In this document: one piece after another, positions 9,530 through 19,009 of the stretch
Position numbering within the stretch: the stretch's first letter is position 1
How the letters are laid out: the number at the start of each line of letters is the position of its first letter
Source: Cytobacillus depressus
GTDB taxonomy: Bacteria; Bacillota; Bacilli; Bacillales; Cytobacillaceae
DNA length: 64,000 bases
Assembly (NCBI RefSeq): GCF_008923245.1
Contig: NZ_WBOS01000001.1
Span: 620,001 to 684,000 of the forward strand
Direction of reading: 5' to 3'
Notes under the pieces: model-generated
Told to the model about the DNA's origin: nothing
The model's database searches: none
What the model saw: the letters and a program-made list of their open reading frames with translations, nothing else
Made by a program: the position numbers and the translations under genes

Positions 9530-10719
9530 TCTGTATCTCCTTGAATAATTGGTTGTGCTTCTGCAATATTCTCAATAATTTGGAAATGTATTGATATGAT
9601 TACTTTACCATTCTCTACCGACTTGTGTAAAACCTTTTCCCCTTTTATTTTAGCATTTTCAGAAAGATGTTTTTTTATATCATTTCGCGCTCGATTTTTT
9701 GCAGCTTCAAAAGCTTCCTCATTCGAATAAATTTGGGTGACCACCTCACTTTCTCTTACCGTTTTATCAATAAACGAGATTGGCAGCTCCCATTTTAAAA
9801 AGCGAAGCTTCGTTTCATTTAATTCTGTTTCAAATTCATTGTATTCAACTTTACCAAAGCCCCAAATCGGGATCTCTAATTTCCCTACCTTTAGAAAATG
9901 TTTTCGTTTTTCATTTCCGTTAAATACTTGCAATGTATTCTTTAATTGCTGTTCAGTCTTTAATATATACCAAGTTTCCCCAAAAATTTCTCCTTTTGCA
10001 GGGACAGTTTCAGTCTGTCCTTCTTTGCCGATAATACCTGAAACGAGAAGCTGTCCTGGCTCTACATGCTCATTCACACCAACAAGAGGCTGTCCTTCTT
10101 CAACAAACATATCGGTTATGATTGCCTTCTTTTTTGCTATTAAATGTCTGGGGCTCAAATATTCCGGTTGCTTCGGCTCATTTTTTTCGACAACTTGAAG
10201 ATGGTAGGTTGTCCCTTTTAACTCCACACCAACCCACGTAATTTCTTTTATTTGATCTGTTAACTTTCTCTGAATCACTTCAACATTTTCTAGGAAAAAC
10301 TGCATTTTCCCCGTTTTTACACCAAGCTCATCTAATTCTTTTCGTATTTTGTATTCTGTTGCTGGATCTGCACCCTTTATTTCTATGCCCCAAACCATAT
10401 TAGATAAAATAAAAATGATGATTAAAAATATTGGCGCACCTACAGCAAATCCGAAGTTTTTCAACATTCGCTTATAAATAAAAGGCAAGCCTGTCCGCAA
10501 TAAAAATTCAACTTTGCAATCACTCTGCCTAACTAACGGTCTTAACTTTTTTACATCCCTTAGCTTCATTTTAAATGTTACTGCATCCGTTCCATGTCTC
10601 TTCACTTGCCAAATATGAATACCACTGCGTGTTAGCGTATTAATAAAGCGCTCAATTCCCTTGCCCTTCGTTTTTACTGTAACGATGCCCCCAATAAATT
10701 CAACCCACAGATTTTTCAT
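9526..10719 (-). CDS. yqfD: Sporulation protein YqfD
   Basis: Conserved spore-former protein of the YqfD/SpoIV family, needed for sporulation in Bacillus; its molecular role is unknown. It has 397 residues: a cytosolic N-terminal domain (LRDVKKLRPLVRQSDCKVEFL), one membrane helix (about 92-114) and a long extracytoplasmic domain containing KGTTYHLQVVEKNEPK and GEIFGETWY. It is translated from an ATG 103 bp downstream of yqfC and overlaps phoH by 4 bp. Its presence argues for an endospore-forming host. Confidence 0.92.
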   Translation of the reverse strand: MKNLWVEFIGGIVTVKTKGKGIERFINTLTRSGIHIWQVKRHGTDAVTFKMKLRDVKKLRPLVRQSDCKVEFLLRTGLPFIYKRMLKNFGFAVGAPIFLIIIFILSNMVWGIEIKGADPATEYKIRKELDELGVKTGKMQFFLENVEVIQRKLTDQIKEITWVGVELKGTTYHLQVVEKNEPKQPEYLSPRHLIAKKKAIITDMFVEEGQPLVGVNEHVEPGQLLVSGIIGKEGQTETVPAKGEIFGETWYILKTEQQLKNTLQVFNGNEKRKHFLKVGKLEIPIWGFGKVEYNEFETELNETKLRFLKWELPISFIDKTVRESEVVTQIYSNEEAFEAAKNRARNDIKKHLSENAKIKGEKVLHKSVENGKVIISIHFQIIENIAEAQPIIQGDTE

Positions 10720-10822
10720 GTCCTTCCCCCTGATTTCCCTTTTATCACCATAAACATTGATCTTGTTAAGGTGCTTACAAAAAGGATCTCTTCTGTAAAC
10801 ACCTTAATTGAAAAATGGCACG

Positions 10823-11107
10823 TTAATCATTAATGTATAAAACTTGATCAATCTTTCCTTCAAGCAATATTTCTTCAGGTAAAATCGTTTTTATAACAAA
10901 GGCCTTCCCCTTAATTAGCAACTGCCCTTGCTTAAGAAGAAGCCTTAGTTCTTTATCAGAAAAAGCAAGCAATCCACGGTGGTTCTCGATATAAATATGG
11001 ATTTGTCCGATCATTGTAATGCGGGGTAAATCCATCATGACATCTTGTGGAAGCTCCATATTATTTGTCATCCATCTTCGGACGAATTGTCCCCACTTTT
11101 TTGCCAT
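10823..11107 (-). CDS. yqfC: Sporulation protein YqfC
   Basis: Small YabP/YqfC-family sporulation protein (94 residues), paired with YqfD in spore formers. It begins MAKKWGQFVRRWMTNNMELP and continues DVMMDLPRITMIGQIHIYIENHRG, which is diagnostic. A longer frame starts at 11128, but the ATG at 11105-11107 has the proper ribosome site (AAGGGGGG). That site sits in the 3' arm of a terminator-like hairpin (11108-11157). Confidence 0.92.
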   Translation of the reverse strand: MAKKWGQFVRRWMTNNMELPQDVMMDLPRITMIGQIHIYIENHRGLLAFSDKELRLLLKQGQLLIKGKAFVIKTILPEEILLEGKIDQVLYIND

Positions 11108-11157
11108 AAAAAAAGAACCCCCCTTCATCTCATATTTATGAGATAAAGAAGAGTTCT
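11108..11157 (-). terminator. Terminator-like hairpin ending at the yqfC start codon
   Basis: The minus strand reads AGAAC..CTTC..ATCTCAT, loop AAAT, ATGAGATGAAG..GTTCT, then seven T and the yqfC ATG. It looks like the intrinsic terminator of the floA operon, but its 3' arm holds the yqfC ribosome site, so folding should also block yqfC translation. Confidence 0.75.
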
Positions 11158-11180
11158 AGCACATAAATTTTTATGCCTGA

Positions 11181-11684
11181 TTATTTATTGTTTTTTAATG
11201 ACCTATGAGGGTTTAATGCTCTTGGAGGGCCAATAATTTCTGCCCAAACGATCCCATCGACTAGCTGTTTTTTGCTAGGGGATAGAGAGGGTTTTTTTTC
11301 TTTTTGAGGTACTGAAATTTGCTCTGTTATAGGCTTTTCAATTATTGTTTTAATTTGCTCTGCCCGTTTAACAGCTAATTGCTGCTGCTTTTTTAAAGCG
11401 TGCAATCTTTTTTCTACCTCATATTGACTCTCCAACGCTTCAACCTGTAGCTTTTTAGCATGATCAGCTTTAGTGTGGTCAGCATATTGTTTTTCTTCCT
11501 CATTTTGCGTACTAGTCTCCGTTTGTGAGAACGTTTCCTGTACTTCTCGGCTTGGATTTTGCTCGAATTTACGGTGACTGCCTTTATGATGTTGAGGTTG
11601 CTCTTTTTTCTTCTTAGCAAACATCGAAATGAGATAGCCAATAATCATTAATATAAAAACCGGATTATCAAAGATAAATTTCAA
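11181..11684 (-). CDS. Hypothetical protein at the yqfB position (N-terminal membrane anchor, charged tail)
   Basis: 167 residues; I recognise no domain. Residues 3-21 (FIFDNPVFILMIIGYLISM) form a single membrane helix with an outside-short N-terminus. It is followed by KKKK and a long Lys/Glu/Gln-rich, probably coiled-coil cytoplasmic region (about 25-120), then a short conserved-looking end (VDGIVWAEIIGPPRALNPHR). It follows floA by 51 bp and is probably the last gene of the sigma-W driven nfeD-floA unit. In Bacillus subtilis this slot holds yqfB, which I remember as shorter, so orthology is uncertain. A link to FloA membrane domains is inference from position. Confidence 0.7.
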   Translation of the reverse strand: MKFIFDNPVFILMIIGYLISMFAKKKKEQPQHHKGSHRKFEQNPSREVQETFSQTETSTQNEEEKQYADHTKADHAKKLQVEALESQYEVEKRLHALKKQQQLAVKRAEQIKTIIEKPITEQISVPQKEKKPSLSPSKKQLVDGIVWAEIIGPPRALNPHRSLKNNK

Positions 11685-11735
11685 GAGGGAGCCCCCTCCC
11701 TTCTATAGTCAAAACTTTTTAACTACGAATATTTA

Positions 11736-12737
11736 TTATTTATGACCGCCATCTTTATGATCATCGTTGATTTTGCCAATTGAATCTCTCATATCTGTAT
11801 CAGCAGAAATATTTTTGATATTCATATAGTCCATCACACCAATATTGCCTGAACGCAGCGCTTCAGCCATGGCAAGAGGAACTTGAGCCTCCGCTTCAAC
11901 AACCTTCGCTTTCATTTCTTCTACCTTTGCCTTCATTTCTTGCTCTGAAGCGACAGCCATTGCACGACGTTCTTCCGCTTTTGCTTGTGCGATCTTTTTA
12001 TCTGCTTCTGCTTGCTCAGTTTGTAAATGAGCCCCGATGTTTTTGCCGATATCTACATCAGCAATATCAATAGATAGAATTTCAAAAGCTGTACCTGAAT
12101 CTAAGCCTTTTGCAAGAACTGTACGTGAAATCATATCTGGATTTTCAAGAACTTTTTTATGGTTTTCCGATGAACCAATTGTTGATACAATCCCTTCGCC
12201 TACACGGGCAACGACTGTTTCCTCACCTGCGCCCCCAACGAGACGGTCAATATTTGCTCTAACTGTAATTCGGGCTTTCGCTTTCACTTCAATTCCATCC
12301 ATCGCAACACCGGCAATAAAAGGAGTTTCAATTACATTTGGATTAACACTCATTTGTACAGCTTCTAATACATCACGCCCCGCAAGATCGATGGCTGCAC
12401 TGCGTTCAAATCTCAATTCAATATTCGCACGATGAGCGGCAATTAGTGCATTAACAACTCTGTCCACATTTCCGCCAGCTAAATAATGGCTTTCAAGTTG
12501 ATTAGTCGTAACATCTATTCCCGCTTTATGCGCTTTAATTAACGGATTAATCACTCTGCTTGGGATAACTCTTCTAAGCCTCATCCCAATTAAAGTAAAA
12601 ATACTCACTCTTACTCCTGCTGCCAATGCGGAAACCCACAGCATAACAGGAACGAATGTAAATAGAACACCTAATAGAATAATGGCAAGAACAACGGCCA
12701 ATATTATAAATATTTCACCAGCTCCTAGTAAACCCAT
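11736..12737 (-). CDS. floA: Flotillin-like protein FloA
   Basis: SPFH-domain membrane scaffold that organises functional membrane microdomains. It has 333 residues: a hydrophobic hairpin at the N-terminus (about 7-48), then the flotillin domain ([66 protein letters not shown]) and an Ala/Glu-rich coiled coil (about 235-300). It overlaps nfeD by one base (12737). Same order as the Bacillus subtilis yqeZ-yqfA operon. Confidence 0.96.
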   Translation of the reverse strand: MGLLGAGEIFIILAVVLAIILLGVLFTFVPVMLWVSALAAGVRVSIFTLIGMRLRRVIPSRVINPLIKAHKAGIDVTTNQLESHYLAGGNVDRVVNALIAAHRANIELRFERSAAIDLAGRDVLEAVQMSVNPNVIETPFIAGVAMDGIEVKAKARITVRANIDRLVGGAGEETVVARVGEGIVSTIGSSENHKKVLENPDMISRTVLAKGLDSGTAFEILSIDIADVDIGKNIGAHLQTEQAEADKKIAQAKAEERRAMAVASEQEMKAKVEEMKAKVVEAEAQVPLAMAEALRSGNIGVMDYMNIKNISADTDMRDSIGKINDDHKDGGHK

Positions 12738-14083
12738 TACTGCTCCTCCTCTTTATCAAGTTTATTTTGATCTTGTATTTCCCTTACTACGATACGAGAA
12801 CCTTCAGCTTTAACAACTCTGACTCTTGCATCCTTTAGAATAAAACTGCCTTCACTAACAACATCAATCCGCTCATCTTCAATCACAACTGTGCCAGATG
12901 GGCGAAGATCAGTTAAGCAATAGCCTTCCAAACCAATGAGTTCTAATCTGCTCTTGTTGGAAACATAACCTTCTTCAGTTTTCGTTGCATCGGTTAAGAT
13001 GATTTTTCTAAATATTTTCATTTTCCTACCAAACACCTTTACCATTAATATCGATGCTAAAATAGAAATGCTTAAAGCAATCAATAATGAGATTCCTAGA
13101 TGAATAACGTTGTCCGTTGCTAAAAATAAGCTTCCAATAATAGCGGCAATTCCTAGTATGCCGGCAATTCCCCCTGGCAGGAAGAATTCTGCAATGATAA
13201 GCCCAATTCCTATAACAAACAGAATGAGTGTTTCATATCCAGCGAGCCCTGCCACTAAGTGACCATAGAAAAACAAAAGCAATGCCGATATACCCATAAA
13301 TCCTGGTAATCCAAATCCGGGTGAGTATAACTCTAGTATAAGTCCTAAGCTTCCTACTGATAATAATATCGGAATAACGACAGGATGGGTAATGAAACGC
13401 GCAATTTTCTCAGCAAAGCTTTCTTTTACTGTTTTTATTTCAGCATTGGAAAATCCTAAATGATCTAATAGCTCCTGAAGAGTACTGAAAGTCCCCGCTG
13501 AATAACCTATTTCATTTGCCTTTTCCGCTCCTAAAGTTAATAGTTTTCCTTTAGGGGCCCCTACTTCAGGCAAATCGACAGATTCATCAGCCATTGCTAG
13601 AGCATAGATGGGATTTCTGTTACTTTGTTTAGCCGCCTCCTCCATAGCCGCAAACCAATATGACTCCGCTTTCTTGCCAGCCGTATTTCCTTGTTGATCA
13701 ATGATGGCTGCGGACCCCATTGTCGACCCAGGCACCATGTAAATTTCATCTGTGTTGAGTGCAATATATGCTCCTGCAGATAAGGCTTGTTTGTTCACAA
13801 AAGAAATCGTTTTTACATTCGTTGACGTTAACAGTTTGCCAATTTTCCCTGCAGCATCTACTGCCCCGCCTGGTGTATCCATTTCGAAAATGATAGCTGC
13901 CGCCTTGTCTTCCTCGGCAGAATGAACAGCCCTGCTTAAATAGGCATATAGACCTTTTTCAACTGTTTCTTCAACAGGCACAACATATACGACTTCATTT
14001 TTAGCCCCCCCTTTAAATGGCATGGCCATTAAAACGAACGCAAGAAGAAATGAAAATATAATAAACAGTCTTCTAATATTCAA
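12737..14083 (-). CDS. yqeZ: NfeD-family membrane serine protease (YqeZ)
   Basis: Long-form NfeD protein (448 residues): a signal/anchor helix, a ClpP-class serine protease domain with [15 protein letters not shown] and the nucleophile context [13 protein letters not shown] plus [11 protein letters not shown], then four membrane helices (about 235-345) and a C-terminal OB-fold NfeD domain ([25 protein letters not shown]). It works with the flotillin encoded directly downstream. Upstream lies a perfect sigma-W type promoter (14120-14145), implying induction by cell-envelope stress as in Bacillus subtilis. Confidence 0.93.
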   Translation of the reverse strand: MNIRRLFIIFSFLLAFVLMAMPFKGGAKNEVVYVVPVEETVEKGLYAYLSRAVHSAEEDKAAAIIFEMDTPGGAVDAAGKIGKLLTSTNVKTISFVNKQALSAGAYIALNTDEIYMVPGSTMGSAAIIDQQGNTAGKKAESYWFAAMEEAAKQSNRNPIYALAMADESVDLPEVGAPKGKLLTLGAEKANEIGYSAGTFSTLQELLDHLGFSNAEIKTVKESFAEKIARFITHPVVIPILLSVGSLGLILELYSPGFGLPGFMGISALLLFFYGHLVAGLAGYETLILFVIGIGLIIAEFFLPGGIAGILGIAAIIGSLFLATDNVIHLGISLLIALSISILASILMVKVFGRKMKIFRKIILTDATKTEEGYVSNKSRLELIGLEGYCLTDLRPSGTVVIEDERIDVVSEGSFILKDARVRVVKAEGSRIVVREIQDQNKLDKEEEQ

Positions 14084-14119
14084 GTTTTCCCCCTCCCTCT
14101 CCTATTTCTATACCTTTAA

Positions 14120-14145
14120 TACGTGACTTAAATCAAAAAGTTTCA
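14120..14145 (-). promoter_or_regulatory. Sigma-W (ECF) promoter of nfeD-floA
   Basis: The minus strand reads TGAAAC, exactly 16 bp, CGTA: the full consensus for Bacillus sigma-W. It ends 36 bp before the nfeD ATG. The same operon is in the sigma-W regulon in Bacillus subtilis. Confidence 0.88.
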
Positions 14146-14173
14146 TTCTTGAAACAATTTTTAGCCGCCTATT

Positions 14174-14207
14174 AAAAAAGACCGAAAGCAAATGCTCACG
14201 GTCTTTT
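14174..14207 (-). terminator. Intrinsic terminator after yqeY
   Basis: Minus strand AAAAGACCGtgagca, loop, gctttCGGTCTTTTTT. It separates the rpsU-yqeY unit from the sigma-W driven nfeD unit. Confidence 0.8.
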
Positions 14208-14223
14208 ATGCTTGTTTTTGTTT

Positions 14224-14667
14224 TTAGGAAAGGTGTTGTTGTACAAGTTTATTTACAAGTGCTCCATCTGCTTTGCCTTTTACTTTCGGCATAATGGCAG
14301 CCATTACTTTACCCATCTCAGCTTTAGATTTTGCACCTGTTTCAACAACCGTTTCTTGTACGATTTTTGAAACCTCTTCTTCAGAGAGCTGTTTAGGCAT
14401 ATATAATTCGACATACTGAAGTTCAGTACGAATTTTCTCAACAAGATCTTCGCGTCCTGCTTTTTCAAATTCATGGAGGGAATCCTTGCGCTGCTTTACT
14501 TCGCGAGAAAGAACAGTTAGCTCTTGATCTTCAGATAATTCTGTTCCAAGCTTGATCGCTTCATTTTGTAAAGAAGCTTTAATCATTCGGATAACAGTTA
14601 GCTTATCTTTTTCTTTGTTCCTCATCGCTTGTTTCATATCATCATTTAAACGTTCGAGAAGACTCAT
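14224..14667 (-). CDS. yqeY: GatB/YqeY domain protein
   Basis: YqeY (147 residues) is a free-standing homologue of the tRNA-binding tail of the GatB amidotransferase subunit; its exact function is unsettled. It begins [31 protein letters not shown] and has the [11 protein letters not shown] and [17 protein letters not shown] segments typical of the family. The start at 14667 is favoured over 14676 by the AGAGAGGTTG ribosome site. It lies 15 bp downstream of rpsU, the universal Bacillus pairing. Confidence 0.93.
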   Translation of the reverse strand: MSLLERLNDDMKQAMRNKEKDKLTVIRMIKASLQNEAIKLGTELSEDQELTVLSREVKQRKDSLHEFEKAGREDLVEKIRTELQYVELYMPKQLSEEEVSKIVQETVVETGAKSKAEMGKVMAAIMPKVKGKADGALVNKLVQQHLS

Positions 14668-14682
14668 AACGAACAACCTCTC

Positions 14683-14856
14683 TTAGAACTTACGTTTTCT
14701 TGCAGCCTCAGACTTTTTCTTTCGTTTAATACTAGGCTTTTCGTAGAATTCGCGCTTTCTTGCTTCTTGTATAGTACCAGATTTAGATACAGTACGTTTG
14801 AAGCGACGAAGAGCATCTTCAAGCGATTCGTTTTTACGAACGACGGTTTTAGACAT
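14683..14856 (-). CDS. rpsU: 30S ribosomal protein S21
   Basis: 57-residue ribosomal protein bS21, involved in initiation on the 30S platform. It reads [20 protein letters not shown] at the start and ends [13 protein letters not shown] longer in-frame ORF up to 15030 covers the promoter and leader and is not real. A strong ribosome site, GAGGGAGGGAAAGG, precedes ATG 14854-14856. Transcribed from the sigma-A promoter at 14920-14948, with yqeY downstream. Confidence 0.97.
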   Translation of the reverse strand: MSKTVVRKNESLEDALRRFKRTVSKSGTIQEARKREFYEKPSIKRKKKSEAARKRKF

Positions 14857-14919
14857 TCCTTTCCCTCCCTCCGAGCACAACACACTTACACCAACATGGT
14901 TTTTTCCATGTACTTTGCA

Positions 14920-14948
14920 ATTATAATATAACAGCGTATCTAGGTCAA
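14920..14948 (-). promoter_or_regulatory. Sigma-A promoter of rpsU-yqeY
   Basis: Minus strand TTGACC, 17-bp spacer, TATAAT. The transcript start would fall near 14912, giving a leader of about 55 nt with a small CATGG-A6-CCATG hairpin. Confidence 0.85.
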
Positions 14949-15175
14949 CTATTAAAGCGATTGATAATAGGGTTTTTCGTAATGTTGTAAAAAATACCAT
15001 AGCCTGATTGAACAAGCTAGAGTTGTCCACTTTTTTCGCAATGATTTTAACTTGAATTTATTATTAATATAAATATTCGACAGCTTTCATTTGTTGAGTA
15101 TGTTTGCCTAAACCAAGCAATAAAAGGCATGTCCTAGCGATAATAGCCATACATATAGAGGTAGGGGGTGGGGGC

Positions 15176-16099
15176 TTGACCCAGCTATTTCTATTTATTT
15201 TATTCATTGGACTTTTTATTTATGGCATGACCTTGCTCAGGTCAGGTCTTTACAATTTATCCGGGGATTCATTGAAAGATGCACTGACAAAATTAACTGC
15301 CACGCCTTGGAAAGGTTTATTAGCAGGAATTGGGATTACTTGTATATTGCAAAGCAGCTCAGCTGTAATGATAATTACGATTGGACTTATTTCTGCGAGA
15401 CTACTTTCATTTCCTCAATCGATTGGCATTATTTTAGGAACAAATATCGGAACGACATTAACGACTGAATTAATTACGTTTGATATTGAGTCCTTTTTAC
15501 TTCCTTTTGCTTTTTTAGGTGCAATATTTCTGTTGTTCGGAAAAAGGAATCTAAGGAGTATCGGTTTAATCCTGCTAGGTGTGTCTGCAGTTTTTGCGGC
15601 AATGGGGGGTTTTGAGTATTTAGCAGGACCATTAAGATCCATTGATTTTGTTAATCGGCTATTAATTGAATTAAAAGGAAGTTACCTTTTAAGTATACTT
15701 GCAGGAACAATTATTACAGCTATTATTCAGTCTAGCACTGCAACTACGGGTATCATAATGGGTTTTTTATCTGGTGGAGCTTTCGGATTGGACACAGGGA
15801 TAGCAATCATGCTTGGTTCTAATATTGGCACATGTGTTGATGCTTTTTTAGCGTCCTTATTGGGAGGAAAGGAAGCGAGACTTTGCGCATATGCCCATAT
15901 TTGGCTAAATGTCTTAGGAGTTATTGCATTCTATCCATTTATCGGCTTATTAACTTCCATTGGTCTTCAGCTAGCGTCAGCACCAGATGTCCAGCTCGCG
16001 CATATCGGTGTCATATTTAACGTCATTACATCACTAATGGTACTCCCAGTCGCAACAAAATTCGGGAATTTAATCATAAAAATCCACGGACGCCATTAA
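15176..16099 (+). CDS. yqeW: Na/Pi cotransporter family protein (YqeW-like)
   Basis: Membrane transporter of the Na+/phosphate cotransporter II family. There are two copies of the family's QSSSA repeat: ILQSSSAVMIITIGLISA and IIQSSTATTGIIMGF, each followed by a GTNIGTT / GSNIGTC motif. It is hydrophobic throughout with about eight to nine helices. The longest frame starts at 15104, but the TTG at 15176 sits right after GTAGGGGGTGGGG, an ideal ribosome site, and removes a non-conserved lead, giving 307 residues. It is divergent from rpsU, as in Bacillus subtilis (yqeW-rpsU). The actual substrate is not proven. Confidence 0.85.
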   Translation: MTQLFLFILFIGLFIYGMTLLRSGLYNLSGDSLKDALTKLTATPWKGLLAGIGITCILQSSSAVMIITIGLISARLLSFPQSIGIILGTNIGTTLTTELITFDIESFLLPFAFLGAIFLLFGKRNLRSIGLILLGVSAVFAAMGGFEYLAGPLRSIDFVNRLLIELKGSYLLSILAGTIITAIIQSSTATTGIIMGFLSGGAFGLDTGIAIMLGSNIGTCVDAFLASLLGGKEARLCAYAHIWLNVLGVIAFYPFIGLLTSIGLQLASAPDVQLAHIGVIFNVITSLMVLPVATKFGNLIIKIHGRH

Positions 16100-16137
16100 T
16101 TAATTGTCCACGGACAGTGTCTGAAACCTAAAAAAAA

Positions 16138-16160
16138 ATGCCGGAGATCCGGCATTTTTT
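16138..16160. terminator. Bidirectional terminator between yqeW and deoC
   Basis: ATGCCGG AGA TCCGGCAT with A-run on the left and T-run on the right, so it can serve the plus-strand yqeW and the minus-strand deoC. Confidence 0.88.
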
Positions 16161-16831
16161 TAGTAGTCTGAATCGCTCGTTAATCCGTTAACAATGGCTG
16201 CGCCAGAGCTTGCGCCAATTCTTGTTGCCCCTGCTTCAATCATCTTCTGTGCATCCTCTGCACTTCTTACACCGCCTGAAGCTTTTACGCCAATGTCTGG
16301 CCCTACTGTTTTTCTCATAAGAGCAATATCTTCAACGGTAGCCCCGCCAGTCGAGAAGCCAGTTGATGTTTTTACAAAATCAGCCCCTGCTTTTACTGAC
16401 AATTCACATGCTTTAACCTTTTCTTCTTCTGAAAGTAAACAAGTTTCAATGATTACCTTTGTAAGAGCCTTTCCTTTTGCAGCATCCACTACAGCACGGA
16501 TATCTCTTTCAACTAATTCATAATTTCCGCCTTTTAAAGCGCCGATATTGATTACCATATCTACTTCGGTAGCGCCGTTTTCAATAGCATTCTTTGTTTC
16601 GAATGCCTTCGTCTCAGGTGTTGACGCACCTAAAGGAAAACCGATAACAGTGCATACCTTTACATCTGTACCGCTCAATAATTCACTCGAAAGCTTTACC
16701 CAAGTAGGATTTATGCACACTGATGCAAATTCGTATTCTTTCGCTTCAGCACAAATTGTTTCAATTTGTTCCTTTGTTGCATCTGCTTTTAATAATGTAT
16801 GATCAATCATTTTAGCTACATTTTTTGCCAT
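16160..16831 (-). CDS. deoC: Deoxyribose-phosphate aldolase
   Basis: Cleaves 2-deoxyribose-5-phosphate to glyceraldehyde-3-phosphate and acetaldehyde in deoxynucleoside catabolism. From the ATG at 16829-16831 it has 223 residues: [17 protein letters not shown] at the start, the [11 protein letters not shown] region, [21 protein letters not shown], and the Schiff-base lysine in [14 protein letters not shown] followed by GVKASGGVR. The annotation from 16873 is less likely because GAAAGGAGTC lies just before 16831. It is a single-gene unit between conserved yqeW and the accessory region. Confidence 0.96.
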   Translation of the reverse strand: MAKNVAKMIDHTLLKADATKEQIETICAEAKEYEFASVCINPTWVKLSSELLSGTDVKVCTVIGFPLGASTPETKAFETKNAIENGATEVDMVINIGALKGGNYELVERDIRAVVDAAKGKALTKVIIETCLLSEEEKVKACELSVKAGADFVKTSTGFSTGGATVEDIALMRKTVGPDIGVKASGGVRSAEDAQKMIEAGATRIGASSGAAIVNGLTSDSDY

Positions 16832-16874
16832 TATAATGACTCCTTTCAAACAACCAAGTTGTCCGTACCTCATA

Positions 16875-17180
16875 CATCATACCACTCTCACACAAAAATA
16901 TCGAGTTGTATTCATTCAAAAATGAGGCCTTCACTTATCATTCAATTTAATTCTTCATTATTAGTACAACATAAACAAACCATTTCTTGCTTTCAAATAG
17001 GGATGGCAAGTCTTCAGAATATAAAAGAATCCACCTTTGTTAACTATGCACAAATAGTTGTATGAACCCTACATTTTCCAAAAAAGCATTGTGCATGGTT
17101 ACTAACCATTTTTGTATAATTTATACAGATGATACAAGGACTTCCTTTACGATAGTTTGTATAATAATAATTAGAAACAA
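16875..17180. other. Intergenic region between deoC and the MFS gene
   Basis: About 450 bp without a convincing gene up to 17321. The left part must hold the deoC promoter (minus). Near 17160-17165 a TATAAT box lies 15 bp before the palindrome at 17181-17198 and could serve the MFS gene, although no good -35 is evident. This is the junction between conserved core and accessory DNA; I see no tRNA, integrase or direct-repeat attachment site in it. Confidence 0.4.
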
Positions 17181-17198
17181 TGTGATTGCGCAATCACA
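17181..17198. promoter_or_regulatory. 18-bp perfect palindromic operator upstream of the MFS gene
   Basis: TGTGATTGCGCAATCACA is its own reverse complement. It lies just downstream of a candidate -10 (TATAAT, 17160-17165) and 124 bp before the MFS start, the position of a repressor site. The regulator is not in the neighbourhood as an intact gene. Confidence 0.65.
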
Positions 17199-17321
17199 AA
17201 CAAAAGAAAGTAGCTTGAATTTACAACCTTGTTTCAATTCTTTCAATAATTTTTCGGGGAGAGTTAGGGGAGAAATTGGACAATAAAACGGTACATAAAG
17301 CTTTCAAAATGGGGGATTGTT

Positions 17322-18611
17322 ATGATAAATGCACAGCCTAAGAAAAAATGGAAGGTCCGTTATTCAGTTTTATTAGTATTATGGCTCTGCTGGTTATTTT
17401 CATTCTTAGATCGGATGGTTATTACGATAGCCCTTCCTTTCATTGGAGAAGATCTTAACTTAAATGCAACAGCACAAGGATTATTATTAAGTATGTTCTT
17501 TGCGGGATATGCACTGTTCCAAATTCCAGGGGGAATGTTATCTGATAAATTTGGATTCCGTCGTGTAGTGAGTATTGCGATTGCATGGTGGTCCATTTTT
17601 ACATCATTAACTGGATTAGTTTTCTCTTATCCATTAATGTTGTTGCTGCGCTTTGTTTTCGGATTAGGTGAAGCTTGTTTGCCAGGGGGATCATACAAAG
17701 CAATTGCTACCTACTTCCCGAGTAAGCAGCGCGGTACAGCTACTGGAATTCAATCAACTGTGAATACGCTTGGACCTGCACTTGCAGCAATTGCAGCTGC
17801 CGCTATAATCGGTTTATATGGCTGGCGCGTAGTCTTTATCGTCATGGGTATTCCGGGACTTGCTATCGCTATTTATATTTGGTTTAAGTTTAAAGATAAT
17901 CCGAAAGATCATCCGAAAATTAGTAAAGAGGAGCTTGCTGAGCTAGAAGAAGATGAAGCCGCAACTGCTTCTGAGAAAAAGAAATCCGATGTTTCTTTCA
18001 AAGAACTGCTAAAAAAGCCAATTTTATGGCAAATGGCACTTATTTGGTTTTTCTTTGATATTACTTTCTGGGGCTTTACGTCTTGGCTTCCATCATATTT
18101 GATTAAAGAAAAAGGCCTTTCTTTAATGAGCACAGGTGTATATAGTGCACTGCCTTATTTAGTAGGTACTGTAGCAATCGTTCTTGGAGGGTATATTTCC
18201 GATAAAATGAAAGGAAATAGAAAATGGGTATTTATCCCCAACTCATTGCTTGGCGGGGTTGCTCTATATTTTATGTTCCAAGCTTCCTCATTAACAATGG
18301 TAATCGTATACCAATGTCTTGCAGCTTTCTTTATGTTCTTAGCACAAGGCGGATTCTGGGCACTTGTTGTGGACAGCCTTCCTGCAAAAATTATGGCATC
18401 CGGTTCAGCAACGGTAAACTGCTTCGGGTCCATTGCAGGTTTCATTTCTCCATTCTTAATGGGATACATGATTCAAACAAGCGGCTCCTTCGATACTTCT
18501 TTCATCATGATGATTGTCGCTCTCGTGATTGCAGCACTAATCGCTTTGACTATTGGGGGAAAGTCAAAGGAAGAAGACGCAGTCAATTTAGAGCCAAAAC
18601 TCGAAGCTTAA
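17322..18611 (+). CDS. MFS transporter, anion:cation symporter (ACS) type
   Basis: Twelve-helix major facilitator (429 residues). It has the helix 2-3 loop motif GGMLSDKFGFRR, the RFVFGLGEACLPGGSYKAIATYFPSKQRGTATGI segment typical of the ACS family (hexuronate, glucarate, galactonate and related organic anions), and GGYISDKMKGNRK in the second half. A charged central loop (about 195-225, KEELAELEEDEAATASEKKK) separates the halves. ATG 17322 has an upstream GGGGG. It stands alone, followed by a terminator. The substrate is probably an organic acid but cannot be named. Confidence 0.85.
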   Translation: MINAQPKKKWKVRYSVLLVLWLCWLFSFLDRMVITIALPFIGEDLNLNATAQGLLLSMFFAGYALFQIPGGMLSDKFGFRRVVSIAIAWWSIFTSLTGLVFSYPLMLLLRFVFGLGEACLPGGSYKAIATYFPSKQRGTATGIQSTVNTLGPALAAIAAAAIIGLYGWRVVFIVMGIPGLAIAIYIWFKFKDNPKDHPKISKEELAELEEDEAATASEKKKSDVSFKELLKKPILWQMALIWFFFDITFWGFTSWLPSYLIKEKGLSLMSTGVYSALPYLVGTVAIVLGGYISDKMKGNRKWVFIPNSLLGGVALYFMFQASSLTMVIVYQCLAAFFMFLAQGGFWALVVDSLPAKIMASGSATVNCFGSIAGFISPFLMGYMIQTSGSFDTSFIMMIVALVIAALIALTIGGKSKEEDAVNLEPKLEA

Positions 18612-18634
18612 TATTGGAAATAAGGGGTATTTTT

Positions 18635-18667
18635 AAAATAGCTAATCGGCGATCGATTAGCTATTTT
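18635..18667 (+). terminator. Intrinsic terminator of the MFS gene
   Basis: AATAGCTAATCG, short loop, CGATTAGCTATT followed by TTTATAT; perfect 12-bp stem 24 bp after the stop codon. Confidence 0.88.
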
Positions 18668-19009
18668 TATATATAATAATAGATATCTGATCAATTTATC
18701 ACTAGTTTTTTACCTATTACCCTGCTTTGGTAGCTACGGAAACCTATTTATAAATCTTTGAAGATTTTTTTATATTATTCTTGCCGATACACAAACAATT
18801 AAGAATGTACGTGGTCGTAAAACAGTTATTCTGATGCGTAGTGGGTTAAAAAATCCCCTCTTTCTGCGGGAATAAGTCGTCTGCTTTAGAGGTGAGCAGG
18901 AGTTGTTTTTTCCCAGAAACCAAACCACCTAAAAGCTTTATTCGAAAGAGGCCACAGGAGAAATACCTTTTAATTCACCAAATTCCATTTATCAAAGTCT
19001 TTCTAATAA

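Noticed and set aside
10815-10832. TGGCACG near the yqfC end as a sigma-54 site
   Set aside because: No TTGC at the required distance, and no gene start follows in the plus direction.
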